Shown piece after piece: positions 59,901 through 64,000 of a DNA stretch of 64,000 bases. This DNA is from Petrosia ficiformis. Its lineage: Eukaryota > Porifera > Demospongiae > Haplosclerida > Petrosiidae. The position numbers and the translations under genes are program-made. Within the stretch, counting starts at the first letter, position 1. Each line of letters begins with the position of its first letter. The stretch lies in the NCBI GenBank assembly GCA_947044365.1, contig OX345636.1, positions 2,562,001 to 2,626,000 of the forward strand, in the 5' to 3' direction. The notes beneath the pieces are model-generated. The model worked only from the letters and a program-made list of their open reading frames with translations, was not told the DNA's origin and did no database searches.

Positions 59901-61282
59901 AATTCCCTCTCATCTCTGTGCATGTCATGAGGGCTTAATTAAATGCTATAATGCATTTTATCTAGGAAGACTAGGATAATAGTTATAAACATCACATATG
60001 CATGCACATGGAAGAATTTAAAAGTCTTTGAAAATGATACACAAACAAACATTCAGATCACTTTTCATTGTCTATGGTGAATCATAAACTACCTGTGGTA
60101 CTTGTTGATTGAAGATTTGTAGGCGGCTCAGTGCTATTGTTGTCATCTGTAAATAAATAAAACATTGAAATGAAGTTATAAGATATGAATTATCGATAAT
60201 AAAATGAGATGGATTGTTATCCAACACACTTAAATGTGTAAGTATATGCTGTCATTTAGCTTGTGGAACAATAAGATAAGACTAGCTAATTATACATTCC
60301 TGGTGATATGATGATAAATCATAATAATTATGCAACAACAATTCGCTGTTTGTAATTAATATTAATGCTCATGTACATCATAAAAATTATTCCCAGATTC
60401 TTTACCAGAAAATGATGAAACAGCTAGCACTGAAAACTTTATTGATTATACACATACCCATATATATAAACAGGGTAGCCCTGGTAAAACTTTTAGGTCA
60501 GCCATGTTTTTAATTTGAAATAGGAGGATTCCCTACAAATGGCCAGTTTCAGTCACTGCTACGTCAGTTTACTATATTCTTTAACATATCTGAGTAGGTA
60601 GGAATCTTTTCAAAATAAAAAAAAAAACAAACGTTTTTAGCCCAATTAGTGTACAAGGTGAGAATTATAAATTTCCAGTTATTAACCACAAGGCGTTAAT
60701 TGCATGAATTTAACTCATAAATAATTAATTAGTAAACTTTGCCACACGTGTGCAGGGTACATTATTTGCTTTGGTACATAGTTAGAAAATCCTATATATG
60801 CCTATGACTATACATACAATTTAGAGGTAATCTGTCGGTTTGCAAATGCTTTAGCTAAAAATGCTCTATGGAGGAGAAACAAGTATCCATATGATTGTTT
60901 TGAGATGACTAATCATTGCAGTTAACTTTTAATTGCTTTCCTATCCATGTGCCGGGACTGAATCTATATAATTATTCTTGTGTCATATGCAAGTTATATG
61001 CAAGTTGTTTGTGGTGGATATGTCAATTAATGGGTGAGGCAACAAAATAATACAGTTTCTATCTCTCTCTTTTTAATGGTTCTAGTGCACATATTCAAGT
61101 TAAGGTACAATAGCTCCATAAGCTTATTTCTTCCTGCTAGTCTATAGACAGACTGTTACTGTAGGTCAAGCCCCAGAATGACACAACCTATTAACAACAT
61201 ATACAATACAGCTATAAAAACATTCTGAATCAATCATTGACTTACTTTCTTCATTTTTCTGCGGTCTTTTTTGCTCCTTCTG
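23594..61282 (-). CDS. giant modular gene: Death - ankyrin array - three C14 caspase-like domains - Death
   Basis: A chain of 33 predicted exons on the minus strand, given one by one below. They are: linker exons; a Death domain; 16 ankyrin exons (two preceded by 24-bp mini-exons, one by a 51-bp linker); linker plus caspase-like exon A; linkers plus caspase-like exon B; three linkers; caspase-like exon C; terminal Death domain and stop. Every junction is phase 1 and every internal coding exon is a multiple of three (except the phase 0/1 exon at 61246), so the frame survives joining, skipping or duplicating any of them. Joined, they make about 2,600 residues. The only terminal exon found is the last, so it is modelled as one transcription unit, but several genes or alternative starts are possible. 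The product would be a cytoplasmic, non-membrane protein combining binding repeats, a cysteine protease fold and death-fold adaptors. The first exon was not found. Confidence 0.65.
24191..24856 (-). CDS. caspase-like (C14) domain exon C
   Basis: 666 bp, acceptor TTTTTTTGTAG, donor AAAC|GTGAGT. Begins with a short Lys-rich lead, then GIAFVIGMTVAGTDIDVDNM (first strand and loop of a C14 p20 domain), DLKFAVLRENN, and the catalytic His in YVAFYFAGHGG. The catalytic Cys is in FFFFFDCCLSGN, and GGLWTRYLSD follows. FDCC with GHGG is closer to metacaspase/paracaspase-type C14 peptidases than to the QACRG pentapeptide of classical caspases, so Asp specificity cannot be assumed. Diverged from exons A and B. 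Confidence 0.88.
24857..27060. other. 2.2-kb intron with a TTAA element
   Basis: Intron before caspase-like exon C. It holds the element at 25128-25774; the remainder is AT-rich sequence with no coding exon recognised. Confidence 0.6.
25128..25774. mobile_element. TTAA-target MITE, CTTTACCGAC-ended family
   Basis: A 647-bp element flanked by TTAA (25124-25127 and 25775-25778). Termini CTCTTTACCGACTAT and (inverted) CCCTTTACCGACGAA. Inside are locally repeated segments (words such as AAGAAGA and GTAGTCG...GCAACGCCCA/GCGACGCCCA at about 25370 and 25550). The CC(Y)T start with TTAA target suits piggyBac-type mobilisation. No coding capacity. Confidence 0.8.
27061..27117 (-). CDS. linker exon (57 bp)
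   Basis: Acceptor TTCTATCTAG, donor GACA|GTAAGT. Reads SICSDVRQKSQDIPIEESD, a polar acidic linker. Phase 1 on both sides; pairs with the next exon through A|TA. Similar in length and acidic end to the exon at 27394-27450, so probably a duplicate. Confidence 0.7.
27394..27450 (-). CDS. linker exon (57 bp)
   Basis: Acceptor ATTACTTCAG, donor GATA|GTAAGT. Reads DTFRSMPHESTDTSPEEED; polar, Ser/Thr/Glu-rich and likely disordered. Phase 1 both sides. The region 27118-28810 around it is intronic and non-coding as far as I can see. Confidence 0.7.
28811..28858 (-). CDS. linker exon after caspase-like domain B (48 bp)
   Basis: Acceptor TCTTCTACAG, donor CAAG|GTATAA. Reads ESSETKEAAPVGNSDQ. It is the counterpart of the exon at 31429-31476, showing that linker plus caspase exon were duplicated together. 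Phase 1 both sides. Confidence 0.75.
29132..29875 (-). CDS. caspase-like (C14) domain exon B
   Basis: 744 bp, acceptor TTCTTATAG, donor AAAG|GTATTG. Encodes GIAFVIGICGPNGIDIDIKN, FEDLNFAVLSQRN, catalytic His in FVAFYFAGHGGIDHN, catalytic Cys in CRILLFDCCLATQSM, then a GGCLVAYATSRSSESEGD segment and GGLWTSHLHNNMKLPLP. Full p20-like fold with the small-subunit region following. Same length as exon A and very similar. No stop or frameshift, so both copies could be expressed. Confidence 0.9.
29970..30570. mobile_element. hAT-type element with BED-finger remnant, inserted at a splice donor
   Basis: A 601-bp element with inverted ends TAGGCCTGTGCGATAAT. It is flanked by the exact 8-bp repeat CTTACCAG (29962-29969 and 30571-30578), which is the splice donor of linker exon 30576-30629 read on the other strand. 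On the minus strand it carries a fragment of a BED-finger protein (KAKSPVWKYFGF, KKKRQTVHCVLC). A longer relative is at 56023-56780. The paralogous site near 32560 is empty, confirming the insertion point. Confidence 0.92.
30576..30629 (-). CDS. linker exon before caspase-like domain B (54 bp)
   Basis: Acceptor CCTATTAG, donor CTG|GTAAGT. Reads ERNSNQSPGVSNEQETTT, identical in protein to the exon at 32560-32613. Its donor is formed by the target-site duplication of the hAT element at 29970-30570. Phase 1 both sides. Confidence 0.8.
31429..31476 (-). CDS. linker exon after caspase-like domain A (48 bp)
   Basis: Acceptor TTCTTCTACAG, donor CAAG|GTATAA. Reads ENSEMKSAAPVETSLQ. Phase 1 both sides. 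Confidence 0.75.
31729..32472 (-). CDS. caspase-like (C14) domain exon A
   Basis: 744 bp, acceptor TTCTTATAG, donor AAAG|GTATTG. Reads GIAFIIGISGPNGIDIDIKN, FEDLNFAVLSQSN, catalytic His in FVAFYFAGHGGIDHNGRAYI, catalytic Cys in CRILLFDCCLATQSM, and GGLWTSHLHNNMKLPLP near the end. Nearly the same as exon B. All family residues I can check are present, so it is predicted to have the protease fold; substrate preference is unknown. Confidence 0.9.
32560..32613 (-). CDS. linker exon before caspase-like domain A (54 bp)
   Basis: Acceptor TTTCAATTAG, donor CTG|GTAAGA. Reads ERNSNQSPGVSNEQETTT. Serves as the empty-site reference for the hAT insertion in the paralogous exon at 30576. Phase 1 both sides. 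Confidence 0.8.
33725..33991 (-). CDS. ankyrin exon 16 (last in transcript order)
   Basis: Acceptor TTTGTTGTAG, donor AAAG|GTAAGT. More diverged: NNVTILHYAAYHGWLDIVKE, ITPLRKAKANGKDNVVQYL, ending in LKK rather than LET.I. This suits a terminal position next to the caspase linker. Confidence 0.85.
34394..34675 (-). CDS. ankyrin exon 15
   Basis: 282 bp, acceptor TTGTAG|CTGAGAC, donor ATAG|GTACAT. Variant residues: KGSHEEAHTLMKQVKDPRTV, FTVLHYAAYHGWLDIVKELI. Open and phase 1. Confidence 0.88.
35635..35916 (-). CDS. ankyrin exon 14
   Basis: 282 bp, acceptor TATGTAG|CTGAAG, donor ATAG|GTACGT. LLHCAAHYGWLDIVKVLI and GHQYNPECEDKDGNTPLS; open and phase 1. Confidence 0.88.
37370..37651 (-). CDS. ankyrin exon 13
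   Basis: 282 bp, acceptor TTTCTTTAG|CTGAAG, donor ATAG|GTATAT. Second repeat variant: HQLNTVCVDNNGNTPLCKAR, the only copy with Cys in that position. Open and phase 1. Confidence 0.88.
38466..38738 (-). CDS. ankyrin exon 12
   Basis: 273 bp; uses an acceptor 9 bp further in (TTTTCTGTAG|AGACAC), so it lacks the AEV start. DDFTLLHFAAYHGWLDVVKE has Phe in place of Cys. Open and phase 1. Confidence 0.88.
39184..39465 (-). CDS. ankyrin exon 11
   Basis: 282 bp, acceptor TTTCTTTAG|CTGAAG, donor ATAG|GTACAT. FTILHCAAYHGWLDVVKEMI and HQFDADCKDDDGNTPLS. Open and phase 1. Confidence 0.88.
39537..39593. repeat. 28-bp perfect palindrome in ankyrin intron
   Basis: Arms 39537-39564 and 39566-39593 (starting TTTCAGGGATCATAAACATC) are exact reverse complements with a single-base spacer. 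It lies 72 bp upstream, in transcript order, of ankyrin exon 11's acceptor. Confidence 0.95.
39886..40158 (-). CDS. ankyrin exon 10
   Basis: 273 bp, short acceptor form (GTCTAATATAG|AGACAC), donor ATAG|GTACAT. HVEDPRTVKSRNNFTILHCA; second repeat DDNGNTPLSRARDNKKQSVV. Open and phase 1. Confidence 0.87.
41068..41349 (-). CDS. ankyrin exon 9
   Basis: 282 bp, acceptor TTTCTTTAG|CTGAAATAG, donor ATAG|GTATAC. EEECYDAFNKGRQKKALRLL and LLHCAAFHGWLDVVKQLI; diverged basic patch QKK in helix 2. Open and phase 1. Confidence 0.88.
42352..42633 (-). CDS. ankyrin exon 8
   Basis: 282 bp, acceptor TTTCATTAG|CTGAAG, donor ATAG|GTACAT. EALGLLKQVKDPRAVKSKND then the standard first repeat. Open and phase 1. Confidence 0.88.
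42832..42907 (-). repeat. tRNA-like sequence (Ala AGC-type body, acceptor stem unpaired)
   Basis: On the minus strand: D-arm TAGCTCAGATGATAGAGC, anticodon arm TCTGA-CTAGCAA-TCAGA (anticodon AGC), T-arm CTGGG-TTCAAAT-CCCAG, with box A/B-like promoter sequences. The seven bases on each side do not pair as an acceptor stem. It is therefore more likely a tRNA-derived SINE head or pseudo-tRNA than a working tRNA. It lies in an ankyrin-array intron. Confidence 0.6.
43351..43632 (-). CDS. ankyrin exon 7
   Basis: 282 bp, acceptor TTTCTTTAG|GTGTAG, donor ATAG|GTACAT. Starts GVVEKKCYDAFNYGRKQEAL; LLHCAAYHGWLDVVKEMI; second repeat NRFNPDCEDKDGNTPLS. Open and phase 1. Confidence 0.88.
44905..45180 (-). 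CDS. ankyrin exon 6 (possible alternative first exon)
   Basis: 276 bp. Entry is either by an acceptor after a long pyrimidine tract (...TTATGTCAAAAG|TC) or by the in-frame ATG at 45190-45188 (MSKVVDECFEAFNYGRREEA). As a spliced exon it joins mini-exon 45662 in phase 1. Donor ATAG|GTACAT. Resembles exon 4 (48501) more than its neighbours. Confidence 0.82.
45662..45685 (-). CDS. 24-bp mini-exon
   Basis: Acceptor TTTATATACAG, donor AAAG|GTAAAA. Reads ATCKEDKK. A near copy of the mini-exon at 49974-49997 and related by position to the linker at 54461-54511. Phase 1 both sides. Small and supported mainly by its duplicate. Confidence 0.5.
45686..47469. other. long intron, no exon recognised
   Basis: AT-rich. 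At 46860-47060 and 47190-47290 are ACTAAAACTAAAA-type low-complexity words like those around the hAT gene at 3.5 kb, suggesting a decayed element. No coding signal supported. Confidence 0.5.
47470..47751 (-). CDS. ankyrin exon 5
   Basis: 282 bp, acceptor TTTCTTTAG|CTGAAG, donor ATAG|GTACAT. DEALRLLKQVKDPRRVKSKN and second repeat DDDGNTPISKATSNSKHHVV, with Ile and Thr changes. Open and phase 1. Confidence 0.88.
48501..48776 (-). CDS. ankyrin exon 4 (possible alternative first exon)
   Basis: 276 bp. As with exon 6, it is entered by acceptor ...TATTATGTCAAAAG|TT (pyrimidine tract and a TTTTAACT branch-like word upstream) or by ATG at 48786-48784 (MSKVVYQCFEAFNYGRREEA). Variant KIKNLHAVVDSNNFNILHCA. 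Donor ATAG|GTATAT. Confidence 0.82.
48916..49488. mobile_element. TTAA-target MITE, CC(G/C)TTAGA-ended family, complete
   Basis: A 573-bp element flanked by TTAA (48912-48915 and 49489-49492). Termini CCGTTAGAGTGCTGA and (inverted) CCCTTAGATGGCTGAG. Locally GC-rich against the surrounding intron. Relatives: the truncated 12117-12503, and short remnants at about 30900-30965 and 32695-32765. No coding capacity; open frames inside are not genes. Confidence 0.85.
49974..49997 (-). CDS. 24-bp mini-exon
   Basis: Acceptor TTTATGTACAG, donor AAAG|GTAATG. Reads ATGIEDKK. Duplicate of 45662-45685; the surrounding intron text is shared too (GAGAAATAATGTTGGTGTTG against GTGAAATAATGTTTGTGTTG). Phase 1 both sides. 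Confidence 0.5.
50727..51008 (-). CDS. ankyrin exon 3
   Basis: 282 bp, acceptor TGTCTTTAG|CTCAAT, donor ATAG|GTACAT. QLDKKCYDAFNYDRREEAFR; first repeat LLHCAA-type with HGWLEGVKELI. Open and phase 1. Confidence 0.87.
52099..52380 (-). CDS. ankyrin exon 2
   Basis: 282 bp, acceptor CCTCTTTAG|CTGACA, donor ATAG|GTACAT. DIEKECYDAFNYGRREEALR; second repeat TNGNTPLSKAGSNGKLTVVE. Open and phase 1. Confidence 0.88.
53577..53957 (-). CDS. ankyrin exon 1 (three repeats; possible start)
   Basis: 381 bp, longer than the others because it holds an extra canonical repeat: LLHCAAHRGWLDTVKLLI, GLTPLHVASSSGHLDVLQYL and DGETSIDKARVFGKQEVVEY. Entered by acceptor ATTATGACAG|AAATAG, or by ATG at 53964-53962 (MTEIEDRCYSAFNHDRQEEG). 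Donor CCAT|GTGAGT. The middle repeat is the most consensus-like ankyrin repeat in the window. Probably closest to the ancestral exon. Confidence 0.88.
54461..54511 (-). CDS. linker exon between Death and ankyrin parts (51 bp)
   Basis: Acceptor ATTTATAG, donor AAAG|GTAATG. Reads LPNSPPSPTEDGTTTSK (first residue completed by the preceding exon), a flexible Pro/Ser/Thr linker. Phase 1 both sides. Confidence 0.7.
55492..55749 (-). CDS. N-terminal Death-domain exon
   Basis: 258 bp, acceptor TTTTTTATGCAG, donor CCAT|GTGAGT. Reads LREVMTATLGVTECYNLGLE, LHIPPYILDMMEMD, then KMLMHWLYTG and ASWLLLANALRRPLVNENEL. This is a Death-domain helix pattern with the WL...ASW..L..AL signature of helices 4-6. 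Occupies the whole exon (86 residues). It may pair with other death-fold proteins upstream or with the C-terminal domain at 23594. Confidence 0.82.
55891..57422. mobile_element. large foldback element carrying a nested hAT insertion
   Basis: Outer arms 55891-55945 and 57372-57422 are imperfect reverse complements (GGGCCACTGACTTCAGCCAC against GTGGTTGAATTAAGTGGCC). Inside, short tandem words (GTTCTATGCGAAAGTCT; TAATGTTC.ACATGACAATCC) run one way on the left (56000-56910) and the other way on the right (57030-57170). They meet at a poly-C run (56957-56977) and a TATATA tract. Lies in the intron upstream of the Death exon. Confidence 0.7.
56023..56780. mobile_element. hAT-type element with BED-finger remnant (758 bp)
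   Basis: Inverted ends TAGGCCTGTGCGATAAT / ...CGCACAGGCCTA; exact 8-bp repeats GTTTCTAA (56015-56022, 56781-56788). On the minus strand a broken frame encodes a BED zinc finger: KAKGPVWKYFGFPAQEGKF, then after a shift RQTVHCVLCKQSLSYKGN and LIIHLQYNHKDEY. The transposase core is absent. Longer sibling of 29970-30570. Confidence 0.92.
57566..57601 (-). CDS. linker exon (36 bp)
   Basis: Acceptor TACTCCACAG, donor AAAG|GTAATC. Reads EKSLEVDNRVLK. Phase 1 both sides. Short, so support is from splice signals and matching phase only. Confidence 0.45.
58010..58155. repeat. palindrome-ended MITE family 2, copy 1
   Basis: Ends TATGTAGCATGGCTTC and (inverted) ATAACATGGCTTCGAGG, with an internal inverted segment (AATAGCAGCCC / CTGCTATCCCGG). 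A diverged second copy is at 59705-59850. Short, non-coding. Confidence 0.6.
58400..59345. repeat. cluster of four about 150-bp palindromic elements
   Basis: Copies at about 58400-58540, 58561-58704, 58829-58987 and 59187-59342. Each is a near-perfect hairpin with outer ends TAGTATGCTAATAGGTCC / GGACCTATTAGCATACTA (or a variant) and an inner stem GTCCGAGGATGTGATATAGC. Between them are short inverted segments with GATGGTGACATCATCC words. A fifth copy lies at 63328-63482. Confidence 0.85.
59705..59850. repeat. palindrome-ended MITE family 2, copy 2
   Basis: Diverged copy of 58010-58155 (TATGTAGCATG...AAAGCCATGCTATATTA). Flanking sequence (ATGGATTGCATCAG...GTTGTAAA) is also shared with the region before copy 1, so a larger segment was duplicated. 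Confidence 0.6.
60093..60146 (-). CDS. linker exon (54 bp)
   Basis: Acceptor TTATTTACAG, donor ACAG|GTAGTT. Reads (N/D)DNNSTEPPTNLQSTSTT, a Ser/Thr/Pro linker like the other linkers of this gene. Phase 1 both sides. Confidence 0.6.
61246..61282 (-). CDS. most upstream exon found (37 bp)
   Basis: Acceptor TTCTTTACAG, donor GAAA|GTAAGT. In the only open frame it reads QKEQKRPQKNEE and leaves in phase 1, fitting the exon at 60093. Entry is phase 0, unlike all others, so it may sit just after the true first coding exon. No ATG. Confidence 0.4.
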
Positions 61283-61404
61283 CTGTAAAGAATTAGAATA
61301 TGACATTAAACAAGGATACTATAATAGTATAACTATTGTATATCATTTTATGGCTGGAAGATGGTATTTGAATACTTAAGCAATTTGTAACAATGACTAT
61401 AATT

Positions 61405-61994
61405 AGGAGCCCATAATGACACTGACCAGAAAGCTTAAGAGTAGGAGCAGTAAATGACCACGCATTTAATTAAATTGGTCGAACTATCTGTCTGACCGTC
61501 TGTTACTATTTTTAGAACCCACATGTATACACCTTCGTTAAATATGGCTTCTAGAAAATGAACAGCTACTATATACTACATTGAATAAACCTCCTGTATA
61601 ACAGAGAAAAGAATTGAGCGATATTCTGGCTCATGTAGATTGTGCAGATGTTTCTAGTGAAGCCATTGACAAAGTAGTAGGAAACCTCCACTGCAATCAC
61701 TTCAATGACAGAAGGGAATGATGTTAAACACTCATAAATAATTTCACGACTTCCCCAAAGCATGCTCTCACTTTCCTGATAGTAAGTGACTCCATTTCTG
61801 TCTCAAGAAGTGTTCATTTCATAGCTAACCTTGGAGATTGTCGAGGTGTAAATGCCATATTTAACGAAGGCGTATACATGTGGGTTCTAAAAATAGTAAC
61901 AGATGGTCAGACAGATAGTTTGACCAATTTAATTAAATGCGTGGTTATTTACTGCTCCTACTCTTATGCTTTCTGAATGTCATTATGGGCTCCT
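61405..61994. mobile_element. foldback MITE with about 140-bp arms
   Basis: Arms 61405-61547 and 61854-61994 are close reverse complements (AGGAGCCCATAATGACA / TGTCATTATGGGCTCCT; CCACATGTATACACCTTCG / CGAAGGCGTATACATGTGG). Outside lie TATAATTA words at 61398-61405 and 61997-62004 that could be an 8-bp duplication, though the region is AT-rich. Confidence 0.75.
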
Positions 61995-63327
61995 GCTATA
62001 ATTAAACTTATAAACTTAATCATTGGGTTAGGTTGCATGATATCAGATGCTAAAATACTCAATTCCCATGCATGATAATGTTTATATACTCAAAGACAAA
62101 TAAATTCAAATTTTGTCACTATTTTAAATCATTAACAAACTAAATCACTACTGGACTATTAATGCTACTACTGCTTTTCTAGTTGTTTATATTGCTCTTT
62201 TGTGCTCACAGTAATTCAGCAGCATGAGCTAGAAAATACTTTTGTGGCTTCAATCACATGCATGAGGTATGAAAGCCTAGAGCCTGTGCTCGAGCCACTA
62301 TATTGATTTGAAGTAGCATTTCGAGAGTTATAGCCTTCAGTCAGACAAGATAACTTGTTTTTCCATGTAATCATCTGTCATCTTGTACTTTCTCAAAGTT
62401 GTGAACTGGTAAATATGAGTTATAAATATCATCTAACTTTAATACCAAAAAGGTTTAGAAAAAGTCCTTCTTTTATGTGAACCCTTGCATTCTTTAAAGC
62501 TCTTTTGAAGTGCCAATGTTCACAGATTTCCAAATATTGTGCCAATGTTGATATCTTAGAGCTCCGAAAACTAAACAGGTATATATAGAAGCATTTCGCA
62601 TCCTTAATAAATTAATAATTATAATTATGTTAACTGGTGTTCTAGCTTTCTGATAGAGAAGCAAATCATACACTATAAATAAAGAATTAATACAACAGCC
62701 TATAATCCACAAATTGATGGGTTCATATATATATAGAAAGCTTCAATTTGAATTCTCTGGATGTGACAGCCAAATATTCTGAGACATGGGAATAGGATAA
62801 ATCTCCACAACACTTTATTTCATGCATATCATTTAAGCCACAAAAGTGTTTTTCTGATTTGTATATGTAGCACTAGCGATTTCTTTGATGTGCGTCAACA
62901 TAATGACACTAATTATTATAGCATTGTCTACACTCAATCTCTATCAAAACAACTATTTGGAAATCCTTTTCCAATCATGTTTCACACACGTGGCAATGGT
63001 GATATGCTGCTAGTTCATTCATTAATTGAAAAGTGGCAATGATTGGTAAATTCAGTGTTAATTGCAAGTTGTTCTCAGTTTTATTATTATTTTTAAATTA
63101 ATATTTGTAGTTGAGTGAAATATATCAATGAACCAAAAAACTAGGGGGGGGGGGGGGGGGGAGGGGTGAGGTGAGGCTATTCTGACACACAATCTTATGT
63201 GCCTTGTTGTGATGATTATTGACTTATTGAGAGTGAAATAAAGGTATAATAATTATATATATATATAATTATCAGAGAGTAGAGTAGTACTAGTACTCTC
63301 TATGTAGGGATATATATGTAATATATA

Positions 63328-63482
63328 AAGTATGCTAATAGGTCCTACATGTGTATATACAAAATATAGGACCTGAATTTGTGTCCGAGGATGTGATATA
63401 ACCTGAGCCTGCGAGGGCTATATCACATTTGAGGACACAAAACAAGGGTCCTATATTCAGTATATACGACCTATTAGCATAC
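63328..63482. repeat. palindromic element, fifth copy
   Basis: Same about 150-bp hairpin family as 58400-59345: AGTATGCTAATAGGTCCTAC on the left and GACCTATTAGCATAC on the right, inner GTCCGAGGATGTGATATA. Flanked on the right by the GATGGTG(T)GGCATCTCC-type segment, as in the cluster. Confidence 0.85.
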
Positions 63483-64000
63483 AATATGATGGTGTGGCAT
63501 CTCCTGCATAGTATGCAGATGGAAGTTCTATTATATATACAATATATAGAACTCATCACATAAAGGGATGATGTCACCATCATATTACATTATATAGTAT
63601 GATGGTGACATCATCCCTTTATTTGCCCACCCTTCCACAGAATCCTAAATACAGTCCTGATATATATTTATATACATTATATAATTATATTGTCAGAAAG
63701 TAGAGTTACAAGGGGTATATTGTCTACCATGTATAGAGTGCATAGGCAGAGCTCTCAACTCTCATGCATTGTGTGTGAGACACACGCATTTTATGCGAAA
63801 CTCATGCTCACACGCTTCGTGTCTTCATTCTCATGCATAAATGACCTGGATGTAGAAGTAGGTGTGTATGTAAGGGCGTGTCTCGATTTTACCATGAATC
63901 TTTAATAATTATACGCGTGACAAAACGTGGATCATGTGATCTAGAGACCAAGGCTTGGCTGATTTGTGGTTCCAATTCTGTCACTAGGAAGTTTAGTGGT

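Larger units (their letters stand above)
61283..64000. other. right flank, no gene recognised
   Basis: Upstream region of the large gene. Contains the foldback element at 61405-61994, a poly-G run near 63145-63165, the palindromic element at 63328-63482, and AT-rich DNA. Promoter and first exon of the large gene may lie here or beyond the edge; I could not identify them. Confidence 0.5.

Overview
This window is eukaryotic DNA: AT-rich, with GT-AG introns, long introns full of short DNA transposons, and no bacterial-style gene packing. The domains (Death domain, caspase-type C14 peptidase, ankyrin repeats) and the transposons (BED-finger hAT, DIRS-type retrotransposon, Helitron, TTAA-target elements) point to an early-branching animal. 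A demosponge is my best guess from the style of the Death domains and repeats, but that is inference, not proof.

Left part (1-23.1 kb) is mostly mobile DNA. A Death-domain exon runs off the left edge (1-122, minus). Then come a short 8-bp-TSD element (2303-2676), a nearly intact hAT transposase gene with one in-frame stop (3901-6036, plus), and a second Death-domain exon that a TTAA-target element has cut in two (6084-7722, minus). Next are decayed retroelement and Helitron remains (8.6-13.2 kb) and another 8-bp-TSD element (14922-15429). A 5.45-kb DIRS-like tyrosine-recombinase retrotransposon (16137-21586) sits inside a second copy of the TTAA-target element. A third, complete copy of that element lies at 22488-23102.

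Right part (23.6-61.3 kb, minus strand) looks like one very large modular gene, read from high to low coordinates: small linker exons (61.3-57.6 kb), a Death-domain exon (55492-55749), a linker, an array of 16 ankyrin exons (53957 down to 33725), two near-identical caspase-like exons (31729-32472 and 29132-29875) each flanked by its own linker exons, two more linkers, a third and more diverged caspase-like exon (24191-24856), and a terminal Death-domain exon with the only stop codon I can find (23594). All 33 exons I can place share one reading frame, and every internal junction is phase 1, so any exon could be skipped or duplicated without a frameshift. Joined together they encode about 2,600 residues. 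The first exon lies upstream of 61282 and was not found. This Death - ankyrin array - triple C14 - Death layout is the most interesting system here: it looks like a fast-expanding sensor/scaffold joined to a protease and to death-fold signalling domains.

Repeats and transposons also sit in the introns of this gene: two related hAT-type elements (29970-30570 and 56023-56780), two TTAA-target elements (25128-25774 and 48916-49488), a tRNA-like sequence, a 28-bp perfect palindrome, and a family of about 150-bp palindromic elements at 58.4-59.35 kb. A fifth copy of that family lies at 63.3 kb. The 29970 element landed on a splice donor, and its target-site duplication preserved that donor. No rRNA, convincing functional tRNA, CRISPR array or bacterial feature was seen.
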